This document shows, in pieces, positions 36,304-43,364 of a DNA stretch of 43,364 nucleotides. The position numbers and the translations under genes were made by a program. Each line of letters opens with the position of its first letter. Position 1 is the first letter of the stretch. The stretch lies in assembly GCA_030596605.1 (NCBI GenBank), contig JAUVJI010000015.1, forward strand, positions 1 to 43,364, read 5' to 3'. This DNA comes from Bacteroidales bacterium (GTDB lineage: Bacteria; Bacteroidota; Bacteroidia; Bacteroidales; JAADJA01). The notes below the pieces were generated by a model. The model saw only the letters and a list, made by a program, of their open reading frames with translations, had not been told where the DNA came from and did not search any database.

Positions 36304-37251
36304 ATGGCAAAGACAGAACTAAACCGGACACCCCTTGTTGAATTTTCTGCGGATAAAATGAAAGAACTTGTCCGTAATTTTACACCGGGAAAAATTACTG
36401 CTTTCCTTGATGTAACCGACCTGAATGCTGACACGCAATCTCCAAAATTAAATAAGATGGCTGATTGGGCTACAACCTTTGGCTGTGCCTCTGTATGTGT
36501 TAATCCGGTTGAGGCTGATACATTACCTGCCTTATTGAAAGGTACAAAAGTTAAGGAATGTTATGTAATAGATTTTCCGTTAGGGAAAATGGATATTGAA
36601 ATGAAAGCAGCGCTCACAGCTCATACTGTTAAGAAAAGCCGTGAGTATAGGGGTGAAGGGAAAGGGTTTATCGATTTGGATATGGTGATCAATGTGGGGC
36701 GATTTAAAAAAGATCCTGATTACACATTAGAAGAAATAAATGCTATTTGTGATGCAGCAGATGGCGAACATGTAAAGGTAATCGTTCGATCTGCTGAACT
36801 AACAGAGAAAGAACTTTATAAAGTATCGGAAATTGTAGCTTCTTCCAGGGCACATTTTATAAAAAATTCAACAGGAATGGATGGTTACGGAGCAATGCCT
36901 GAGCATATACGAATTATGAGGGAAGTTGTCGGTAATAGTATGGGTGTGAAAGCTGCAGGTGGAATTTCTGATGCCATGACTGCCATGCGTTTAATATATG
37001 CGGGTGCTCCTGAAGAATCATTACAAACGCCTGAACTGTTCAGGTTGGGTACGAGTAAACCATTAACAATTATTACTTCCATGGGATGGTTGCGGCACAA
37101 TACGGATGACTGGATAGATGCGGGTATAATACCTTGTACTATTTGCCCTTTTCACCACACCGGAAAACTTAGAGTTGAAATTCGTGAAGCCAGCAATCGC
37201 CGGTGTCAGAATTGTAAGTTTAAAGAATATAGGAAACATAAAGAATTTTAG
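36304..37251 (+). CDS. DeoC-family aldolase with C-terminal CxxC/CxxC extension
   Basis: A 315-residue protein. The class I aldolase barrel of the deoxyribose-phosphate aldolase family is shown by DLDMVINVGRFK, the Schiff-base lysine Lys187 in HFIKNSTGMDGYGA, and Lys216 in GVKAAGGISD. DeoC splits 2-deoxyribose 5-phosphate into acetaldehyde and glyceraldehyde 3-phosphate. It is longer than typical DeoC (about 220-260 residues). The last 40 residues carry Cys278 and Cys281 (PCTICPFHH) and Cys301 and Cys304 (RRCQNCKF), a probable zinc or iron-sulfur site. It ends 11 bases before the aldehyde oxidoreductase gene, so the two form an operon. The true substrate may differ from deoxyribose phosphate. 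Confidence 0.82.
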   Translation: MAKTELNRTPLVEFSADKMKELVRNFTPGKITAFLDVTDLNADTQSPKLNKMADWATTFGCASVCVNPVEADTLPALLKGTKVKECYVIDFPLGKMDIEMKAALTAHTVKKSREYRGEGKGFIDLDMVINVGRFKKDPDYTLEEINAICDAADGEHVKVIVRSAELTEKELYKVSEIVASSRAHFIKNSTGMDGYGAMPEHIRIMREVVGNSMGVKAAGGISDAMTAMRLIYAGAPEESLQTPELFRLGTSKPLTIITSMGWLRHNTDDWIDAGIIPCTICPFHHTGKLRVEIREASNRRCQNCKFKEYRKHKEF

Positions 37252-37262
37252 AAACAAACAAT

Positions 37263-39104
37263 ATGAAAGCAATAAAAGGTGGATATTTTGGTCGGTTGCT
37301 GAGGGTTAACTTGAGTGATCTCTCATATAAAGAAGAAGAAATACCTGAAAAATTATTGATTGATTTTATTGGTGGCAGGGGCCTTGGTTCTAAAATTTTA
37401 TTTGATGAGCTACCGGCAAATGCTGATCCCCTGGGACCTGAAAATAAGCTGATCTTTGCTACAGGGCCACTAACCGGGATAAATGCTCCAACAACCAGCC
37501 GGTTTGCTGTTGTAGCAAAATCTCCCCTTACCGGAACAATAGGAGGTTGTTCATCAGGAGGTCACTTCGGTATCGACCTTAAATCAACAGGGTATGATGT
37601 TTTGGTAGTGGAAGGGATAGCAAAAAACCCATGTTACATTTGTATTGTTGACAATAATGTTGAGATTAGGGATGCTTTGGATTTATGGAGAAAAAACACA
37701 CACATCACAACTGATGAATTGCTTACTCAAACTGATCCAAAGGCAGGGATTGCATGCATAGGTCAGTCAGGGGAGAACAAGCAGCTAATCGCTGCGATCA
37801 TGAATGAAAAAAACCATGCTGCAGGACGTGGAGGTTTGGGGGCCGTGATGGGATCAAAAAAGTTGAAAGCCGTTGTTGTGAGCGGAAACAATAAGACACC
37901 CGTTGGTGATAAGGATATTGTGGATCGGGCTGTTAAGCAGTGGCGTACTTTTGTAGGTGAAGCTCCTTTAACAAAAGATGTATTAAAAGAATATGGAACA
38001 CCGGCACTTGTGAATACCATTAATCATGATGGGTCATTTCCATCCTATAATTTTCAGGAAGGTGTATTTAATGATGCTGAATCATTATCCGGGGAAACAT
38101 TCAAAGAACTTTATTTTGTAAAACGGCAACCCTGTGCCGGTTGTCCTATTGCGTGTGCCCGTCTAACAGCAACACCTGAGCGTGAGGGTAAAGGTCCTGA
38201 ATTTGAAACGATCTGGTCGTTTGGCGCTTCCTGTGGTGTAAACGATTTGGAAAAGATCATCCATGCCAATTACAATTGCAACGAATATGGTTTCGATACC
38301 ATCTCTGCCGGTAATACGGTTGCCTGTGCCATGGAGATGTCTGAAAAAGGATATTTCCCGGATCATGTCATGGAGCAGATCAGGAAAGATATTGGACATG
38401 ATCTCAAATTTAGTGATGCGGAGGCCATTGTTAAGTTAAGTGAGTTGATCGGTAAAAATGAGGGTTTTGGAAAAGAATTGGGTTTGGGTAGTTCCAGACT
38501 TGCTGAAAAATACGGCCACCCTGAAGTTGCTATGCATGTTAAGGGCCTGGAGCTTCCTGCTTATGATCCGAGAGGTTTTCATGGAATGAGTTTAACTCTG
38601 GCTACAAACAATCGGGGAGGATGTCATTTACGGTCTTATCTTGTCAGTACTGAAGCATTGTCAACACCTTTTGCCATCAACCGATTTGAGAAAAAAGGAA
38701 AAGCAGGATTGGCCAAACTTTACCAGGATTTGACAACTACTATTGACTCCATGGTGGCCTGCTTGTTTACTTCATTCGCGCTAAACCCCGATTTGTATGC
38801 AAAATTGGTTGGTTCTGTTATGGGTATTGAAATGGATGGAAATGACCTTTTGAAAACAGGGGAAAGAATTTGGACTATTGAAAAACTTTTTAATCTTAGA
38901 GAAGGAAAGTCTAAAAAAGATGATACACTTCCCGACAGGGTATTAAATCAGCCCTTATCTTCAGGCTTATCAAAAGGATATAAAATTGAATTTGATGAAT
39001 TGCTGGATGAATATTACCAGGTTCGTGGCTGGACTGAAGATGGAATTCCATTAGCTGAAAAGCTTGAAGAACTTGGACTTACTTTTGAAAGTAGTTTTTT
39101 GTAA
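37263..39104 (+). CDS. aor: Tungsten-type aldehyde:ferredoxin oxidoreductase
   Basis: A 613-residue enzyme of the AOR family, which oxidises aldehydes to carboxylic acids at a bis-pyranopterin tungsten (or molybdenum) centre and passes the electrons to ferredoxin. The N-terminal domain has GGRGLGSKILFDEL and GTIGGCSSGGHFG. The [4Fe-4S] ligands are Cys291, Cys294 and Cys298 (PCAGCPIACAR) and Cys500 (SMVACLFTS). The pterin-contacting NNRGGCHLRSY is present. Length fits the family. The enzymes are oxygen-sensitive, so an anaerobic lifestyle is implied. It lies 11 bases after the DeoC-type aldolase, which could supply its aldehyde. No MoaD-like or ferredoxin gene adjoins it. Confidence 0.93.
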   Translation: MKAIKGGYFGRLLRVNLSDLSYKEEEIPEKLLIDFIGGRGLGSKILFDELPANADPLGPENKLIFATGPLTGINAPTTSRFAVVAKSPLTGTIGGCSSGGHFGIDLKSTGYDVLVVEGIAKNPCYICIVDNNVEIRDALDLWRKNTHITTDELLTQTDPKAGIACIGQSGENKQLIAAIMNEKNHAAGRGGLGAVMGSKKLKAVVVSGNNKTPVGDKDIVDRAVKQWRTFVGEAPLTKDVLKEYGTPALVNTINHDGSFPSYNFQEGVFNDAESLSGETFKELYFVKRQPCAGCPIACARLTATPEREGKGPEFETIWSFGASCGVNDLEKIIHANYNCNEYGFDTISAGNTVACAMEMSEKGYFPDHVMEQIRKDIGHDLKFSDAEAIVKLSELIGKNEGFGKELGLGSSRLAEKYGHPEVAMHVKGLELPAYDPRGFHGMSLTLATNNRGGCHLRSYLVSTEALSTPFAINRFEKKGKAGLAKLYQDLTTTIDSMVACLFTSFALNPDLYAKLVGSVMGIEMDGNDLLKTGERIWTIEKLFNLREGKSKKDDTLPDRVLNQPLSSGLSKGYKIEFDELLDEYYQVRGWTEDGIPLAEKLEELGLTFESSFL

Positions 39105-39129
39105 ATTTAATTAATTGAAAAAAGAGGGA

Positions 39130-40626
39130 TCAACCGCAATGAAAGTATTGTTCAACTAATTTCATGACTTCTTCTGGTTTATTCTCTAATTCTTTTCTCA
39201 GGTTTTTATCCTTGAACTGACGGTGGTATTCAACTACACCATTTATAATACCCTTTGTAAACACATCATATTGTAGCAAGATATCTTTTTGTTTCTCCAG
39301 AAAATCAGCCGATTCAGCACAAGAAGCAGGTAAATGATGTAAGTTATTAGCTTTGTCATTATCTTTGAAAATATCCACATCCACATAAGTTTCTTCTGCA
39401 TATTTCAGGGCATTTTTCATTTCCAACCCATGGCGTGCTGCTACAGCAAGACATGCAAACAATGTATAAATATCAGCTGAACCATCCGAGGCCCTGTACT
39501 CAACCGTTTGTTTATCGGGCACATCATTTTTAAGCTCAACTTCAAGGGGATTGGCATCTTTGGACATATTCATTTTACCGGTCCAGCCTAGTGGCACCCT
39601 TACCAGTACCGACCTGTTCCGGTCGCCCCAGCAAATGTTTGTTGGAGCTTCCTGATGAGGTACCAGCCTGAAAAAGGATGTTGGGTTAAGGTTGCCAAAA
39701 GCAGTGATGGAAGGGGCAAGATCGAGGAATCCGGCAATCATCTTTTTTGCCGTATCGGTTAACTTTCCATTTTTAACCATTATGTTTTTACCATTCTTTG
39801 TCAATTTGGTATGCACATGCATTCCGCTTCCTGCTTTGCCAACAGTAATTTTAGGGGCAAACGTAATTGTAACACCGTATTTGTATGCCAGTGTCCTTAA
39901 AATCCACTTTGCAATCAACAGTTGGTCAGCTGCACTTTCAATATCATCGGGTAAAAATTCAATTTCGCTTTGTTCATATTCCAGGTCATCTACAGTAAAA
40001 TTTCCCACTTCTGAGTGTCCATATTTTATCTGGCCACCGGCTTCGGCAATGGCCAACATGGCTTCCCTTCTGAAATTACCCCATTTTGAAAAAGGCTCAC
40101 CTTCGTGATAACCCTTCTGATCAGTAGCCGGATAAAGCTCTTCTTTATCGCTGATAATATAATATTCCAATTCGCCCATTGCGTGCATGGTATAGCCTGT
40201 TCTTTCCTTTAAAACTTCATGAGCTTTTTTTAATATATATTGCGGGGAGCCTTTAAGCGGTTCTCCATCTTTTGTGTAATATGAACAAATTATATCAATG
40301 GTAGGAACTTCAGAAAAGGGGTTTACAAAAGCGGTTTTATACCTGGGTATGACGTACAAATCGCTTGAACCGGCTTCTATAAAAGGAAAAAGACTGGATC
40401 CATCCACACGCTCACCATAAGTTAATAAATCATCGAGATGTTGTTTGCTGTTGATCACAAAGTTTAACGATTTTAATCGTCCATCCCAGCCACAATACCT
40501 GAAATTTATCATGGAAATATCATGGTCTTCAATATATCGGATTAAATCTGCTTTTTTAAAGTTTTCAGCAGGCTTATTTAAATATTGAACCAGCGGGTTT
40601 GGGTTCATTTCCGTGTAATTGTTCAT
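39130..40626 (-). CDS. glnA: Glutamine synthetase family protein (GlnA-like, type I fold)
   Basis: A 498-residue enzyme. The beta-grasp N-terminal domain contains DISMINFRYCGWDGRLKSLN and the loop ERVDGSSLFPF. The catalytic domain has the Glu ligands in MGELEYYI and QSEIEFLP, the ATP/glutamate segment GKAGSGMHVHTKL and the arginines of WGDRNRSVLVRVP. Glutamine synthetase makes glutamine from glutamate, ammonia and ATP. The tyrosine adenylylation motif NLYDLPPE of enterobacterial enzymes is not present, so control by adenylylation is unlikely. It converges on the AOR gene (25 bases between stops). Some relatives ligate other amines (gamma-glutamylamide synthetases), so the substrate is not certain. 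Confidence 0.88.
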   Translation of the reverse strand: MNNYTEMNPNPLVQYLNKPAENFKKADLIRYIEDHDISMINFRYCGWDGRLKSLNFVINSKQHLDDLLTYGERVDGSSLFPFIEAGSSDLYVIPRYKTAFVNPFSEVPTIDIICSYYTKDGEPLKGSPQYILKKAHEVLKERTGYTMHAMGELEYYIISDKEELYPATDQKGYHEGEPFSKWGNFRREAMLAIAEAGGQIKYGHSEVGNFTVDDLEYEQSEIEFLPDDIESAADQLLIAKWILRTLAYKYGVTITFAPKITVGKAGSGMHVHTKLTKNGKNIMVKNGKLTDTAKKMIAGFLDLAPSITAFGNLNPTSFFRLVPHQEAPTNICWGDRNRSVLVRVPLGWTGKMNMSKDANPLEVELKNDVPDKQTVEYRASDGSADIYTLFACLAVAARHGLEMKNALKYAEETYVDVDIFKDNDKANNLHHLPASCAESADFLEKQKDILLQYDVFTKGIINGVVEYHRQFKDKNLRKELENKPEEVMKLVEQYFHCG

Positions 40627-40785
40627 ATGCTCCTGTTTATCTTTATTACACCATATTTCAAAAGGGTGTCAAACTTAATAAAATTTTTAATTTAAAGGAT
40701 AGTCTTCAACCGATTTTAAAATTTAATATTGATCAGCTTCCCGCAACTTTAATTAATTTTGGAGATTATATGATCAGGAGATTTT

Positions 40786-41847
40786 ATGGTTCTCAATATA
40801 AATGAAATATCATTCTTTACTGTTTTTCTAATTTTTATTTTAGGAGTATTATTACTCGATCTGGGTGTTTTCACTAAAAACAACCATAAAGTTGGCCTTA
40901 TGGAAGCATTGATCTGGTCGGTGGTTTGGATTGGGCTTTCCATTACTTTTTATTTTTTCATTATTCATTGGGGTTACCTGATCCATGGAATTGAGAACCT
41001 TGAAGAACTTCAGGAAAGGATAGTTAAATACAAGCACCCTATTATTATTGAAGGACTTGGTTTGCAAGAGGCACTTGTTCTTTACGAAAAAAATCTTGCC
41101 CTGGAATACCTGACCGGTTACCTGATCGAGAAATCGCTTTCAGTGGACAATATTTTCGTGATCATACTTATTTTCTATGCTTTCGGTGTTGAGGAAATTT
41201 ACTATAAGCGTGTTTTGATCTGGGGTATTATTGGCGCTGTTGTTATGCGGTTTATTTTCATTTTTACAGGCGCTGCACTGGTAGCAAGGTTTGAATGGAT
41301 TTTGCTTGTTTTTGGAGCCTTCCTTGTTTTTACCGGAATAAAACTCTTCCTCGATCGGCACAAAGAAGGAAAAATTGAACCGGAAAAACACCCAATCGTC
41401 CGGTTTGCATCAAAATACTTTAATGTTTACAAGAGTTATGTTGGCCATAAATTTTTTATAAAAGTGGATGGTAAAAGATATATAACTCCTCTTTTTATCG
41501 TTTTGCTTGTGATTGAATTTTCAGATGTAATTTTTGCTGTTGATTCAATCCCGGCCATATTTGCGATTTCCAAAGATCCTTATATAATTTTCTTTTCCAA
41601 CATATTTGCGATCCTGGGATTAAGGGCGTTATTTTTTCTTCTCGCCAATGTTCTGAACAAATTCCATTATTTAAAAATGGGATTATCTGTTTTATTGATC
41701 TTTATTGGAATAAAAATGTTGGTGCATGATTTCTTGAGTGAAGCAGGATTTACAACTGTTCATTCTTTGTATGTTATATTAGGGATTTTGCTGATAAGTA
41801 TATTGGCTTCTATATTATTCCCACCAAAAACTGTTGCTCAAAATTAA
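40786..41847 (+). CDS. TerC/Alx-family integral membrane protein
   Basis: A 353-residue protein with about nine hydrophobic segments. The family motifs are LLLDLGVFTKNNHKVG near the N-terminus, EKSLSVDNIFVIILIF in the middle and IEFSDVIFAVDSIPAIFAI in the second half; the acidic residues in the membrane segments are those thought to bind metal. TerC/Alx proteins are linked to tellurite resistance, manganese export and alkaline response. A cytoplasmic loop rich in charges (DRHKEGKIEPEKH) lies near residue 190. No other ter gene is nearby. The gene has its own short leader after the divergent glutamine synthetase gene. Confidence 0.92.
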   Translation: MVLNINEISFFTVFLIFILGVLLLDLGVFTKNNHKVGLMEALIWSVVWIGLSITFYFFIIHWGYLIHGIENLEELQERIVKYKHPIIIEGLGLQEALVLYEKNLALEYLTGYLIEKSLSVDNIFVIILIFYAFGVEEIYYKRVLIWGIIGAVVMRFIFIFTGAALVARFEWILLVFGAFLVFTGIKLFLDRHKEGKIEPEKHPIVRFASKYFNVYKSYVGHKFFIKVDGKRYITPLFIVLLVIEFSDVIFAVDSIPAIFAISKDPYIIFFSNIFAILGLRALFFLLANVLNKFHYLKMGLSVLLIFIGIKMLVHDFLSEAGFTTVHSLYVILGILLISILASILFPPKTVAQN

Positions 41848-41887
41848 ATAAACGAAAAAGAAAATTTTCCGCATTTAATTGATTTTT

Positions 41888-41979
41888 CTTAGTGTGTCTT
41901 AGTGACTTTGCGACTTAGTGGCGGAAATTGCTAAATCAAAATTTGCCACAAAGGCACTAAATCACAAAGTTTCACGAAG
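41888..41979. repeat. Intergenic inverted-repeat element built from CTTAGTG/CTTTGTG units
   Basis: Two 35-base arms (41888-41922 and 41945-41979) match each other as inverted repeats at 25 of 35 positions, with a 22-base spacer. Each arm is itself made of about four near-repeats of CTTAGTG or CTTTGCG. The ends are CTTAGTG and CACGAAG. The element lies between the convergent terC and meaB genes. It has the same architecture as the element at 10162-10271 but different unit sequence. Confidence 0.8.
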
Positions 41980-42024
41980 TTTTTGAAGATTGTTATTTCC
42001 TAAATAAGTTCATTAATAAGGCAT

Positions 42025-43125
42025 TTACCTATTCAGATTTTTGTAATAAATATTTAATAAATCACTGGCAGCCTTGTAGGAGCTTATTTTTCCACTTAAA
42101 ACATTCTGTTTATACTTTGGTAACAAATTGATCACAGCTTGATTGTTGTCAAAATCCTCACGGAAGCTTCCCCTGATAGTTTCCAGCATAATTTTGATTT
42201 CCTGATCCTGCCTTTTCTTCAGGAAATAGCCATTGGTCTGGGTTAGATTTAAATAATCGGAAATAATTGTCCAAATGTTTTCAATTCCTTTGTTTGATAA
42301 AGCAGAACATGTTTCCACAAGGGGCACCCATCCTGATTCTGATGGCGGATAAAGGTGTAAAGCATTTGCATACTGCCTTTTGGCTAATTCGGCTTTTTTA
42401 ATGTTGTCTCCGTCCGCTTTATTGATAACAATGGCATCTGCCATTTCCATGATACCACGCTTAATTCCTTGTAATTCATCCCCTGCACCGGCAAGCATCA
42501 GCAAAAGGAAAAAATCAACCATGGAATGAACAGCTGTTTCTGATTGGCCTACACCCACCGTTTCCACAAAAATGGTATCAAATCCGGCAGCTTCGCAAAT
42601 AACGATGATCTCTTTGGTTTTACGGGCAACGCCACCCAGTGAGCCGGCAGAAGGAGATGGGCGGATAAAGGCATTTGTATCGTTGGCCAAAGTCTCCATT
42701 CGTGTTTTGTCACCAAGTATGCTGCCTTTTGTACGCTCACTGCTTGGATCAATGGCCAGCACTGCAAGTTTCCTGTCCTGTTTTGTAAGATTAATTCCTA
42801 ATGTTTCTATAAAGGTACTTTTTCCAACGCCCGGAACGCCGGTAATTCCAATTCGGATTGAATTACCTGAATATGGTAAGCATTTTTCAATGATCTCCTG
42901 GGCAAGTTTCTGATGATTGGGTAAGGAGCTTTCAACAAGGGTGATGGCTTTGCTTAAAATTGTACGGTTGCCATTTATTATACCTTCGAAATATTCTTCA
43001 ACTTCAAAAATTTCCTTTTTCGATTTTTTTATCCGGCTTGCTGCATCCGGATTAAATGATGAAGGCTGTTCAATGCCTTTTTGGACTTTTAAAGCAGAGT
43101 TTTTATGTTTTTCTTTGTCTGTCAA
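42025..43125 (-). CDS. meaB: Methylmalonyl-CoA mutase-associated GTPase MeaB
   Basis: A 366-residue G3E-family GTPase that loads and protects the adenosylcobalamin cofactor of methylmalonyl-CoA mutase. The P-loop is GITGVPGVGKSTFIE (about residue 93), followed by AVDPSSERTKGSILGDKTRM, the Walker-B/switch segment VETVGVGQSE and the base-recognition NKADGDN. The start is TTG at 43125 (TTG ACA GAC AAA); an ATG alternative is not seen. The mutase genes (mutA/mutB) are not in the window. The presence of MeaB implies succinate-propionate metabolism. It is divergent from the ATP-cone gene on the right edge. Confidence 0.93.
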   Translation of the reverse strand: MTDKEKHKNSALKVQKGIEQPSSFNPDAASRIKKSKKEIFEVEEYFEGIINGNRTILSKAITLVESSLPNHQKLAQEIIEKCLPYSGNSIRIGITGVPGVGKSTFIETLGINLTKQDRKLAVLAIDPSSERTKGSILGDKTRMETLANDTNAFIRPSPSAGSLGGVARKTKEIIVICEAAGFDTIFVETVGVGQSETAVHSMVDFFLLLMLAGAGDELQGIKRGIMEMADAIVINKADGDNIKKAELAKRQYANALHLYPPSESGWVPLVETCSALSNKGIENIWTIISDYLNLTQTNGYFLKKRQDQEIKIMLETIRGSFREDFDNNQAVINLLPKYKQNVLSGKISSYKAASDLLNIYYKNLNR

Positions 43126-43233
43126 ATTACCTTAATATTTCCAACAAATATAGGCATATTTAATATCTGTCATTTTTGAAAAATAAAACAAACTGTATTT
43201 TTTTCCCTAAATTTATGCAAAAATTCATGATGT

Positions 43234-43364
43234 ATGCATAAAGACGATAATCCTATTTTTATAACAAAAGGTAACGGCCAGAAGGCACCTTTTAATGTTC
43301 AGAAACTAATTGATTCACTCGACAGGTCGGGAGCCGGAGAAGAGGATATAGAGCAGGTTATTCA
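43234..43364 (+). CDS. ATP-cone domain protein, N-terminal part (runs off the right edge)
   Basis: From the ATG at 43234, 43 residues are visible: MHKDDNPIFITKGNGQKAPF, then NVQKLIDSLDRSGAGEEDIE. This is the beginning of an ATP-cone fold: a short strand pair, a positively charged turn, the PF motif and the first helix. ATP cones regulate class I and III ribonucleotide reductases and NrdR, and also occur at the N-terminus of some restriction-endonuclease-like proteins of Bacteroidota. The rest of the gene is needed to tell which it is. Confidence 0.7.
   Translation, partial: MHKDDNPIFITKGNGQKAPFNVQKLIDSLDRSGAGEEDIEQVI

Noticed and set aside
42572-42913. 113-codon open frame on the plus strand opposite meaB
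   Set aside because: It is antisense to the GTPase motifs of MeaB and has no independent support.

Overview
The window reads as a chromosomal stretch of an AT-rich, probably anaerobic member of the Bacteroidota (Bacteroidales or Marinilabiliales-like). Evidence: type IX secretion (T9SS) parts and cargo, the Bacteroidota -7 promoter element TAnnTTTG ahead of several genes, lineage families (DUF4296, DUF5686, PorW/SprE), a tungsten-type aldehyde:ferredoxin oxidoreductase, and short A/G-rich or T/C-rich inverted repeats between genes. No rRNA, tRNA, CRISPR array, insertion sequence or prophage was seen. All genes use the standard bacterial code.

Layout. 1-3203 (minus): porW/sprE, a bactofilin and the start of atpZ, leading towards the ATP synthase genes off the left edge. 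3427-9639 (plus): M23 peptidase, dxr, rseP, an NhaC-type antiporter and a TauE/SafE permease. 9649-11504 (minus): LOG-type phosphoribohydrolase, a P-loop nucleotide kinase and dCMP deaminase, all acting on nucleoside monophosphates. 11566-14081 (plus): rbfA, a methyltransferase, a LolC/E-like permease. 14211-21998 (plus): two tandem gingipain-family (C25) proteases with T9SS sorting domains, one Kgp-like and one Rgp-like, ended by a strong terminator. 22163-28194: an aromatic amino acid decarboxylase, lptB, a DUF5686 outer-membrane protein and kdsD. 28472-35007: recQ, ompH/skp, a DUF4296 lipoprotein, two divergent small lipoproteins and a large TPR protein. 35036-36079 (minus): a secreted thioredoxin-fold T9SS cargo interrupted by one in-frame TGA. 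36304-39104 (plus): a DeoC-type aldolase with a C-terminal CxxC pair and the aldehyde oxidoreductase. The right end has glutamine synthetase, a TerC protein, meaB and the start of an ATP-cone protein.

The observation most worth following is at 35279-36079. Two open frames join into one 266-residue thioredoxin-like protein if a single TGA is read as selenocysteine. That TGA stands exactly where the first cysteine of the CxxC active site belongs (U-G-A-C), and a GC-rich stem-loop of bacterial SECIS geometry starts 13 nt after it. This would be a T9SS-exported selenoprotein. A nonsense mutation or a sequencing error cannot be excluded from the window, because no selenocysteine machinery genes lie within it. 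A second, orphan sorting-domain-like segment follows the gene in frame after its TAA stop.

The genes share an envelope and secretion theme: PorW for the T9SS, three T9SS cargos, RseP, OmpH/Skp, LptB, KdsD, a LolC/E-like permease and the DUF5686 barrel. The aldolase-AOR pair suggests a second theme, anaerobic disposal of an aldehyde with recovery of reduced ferredoxin.
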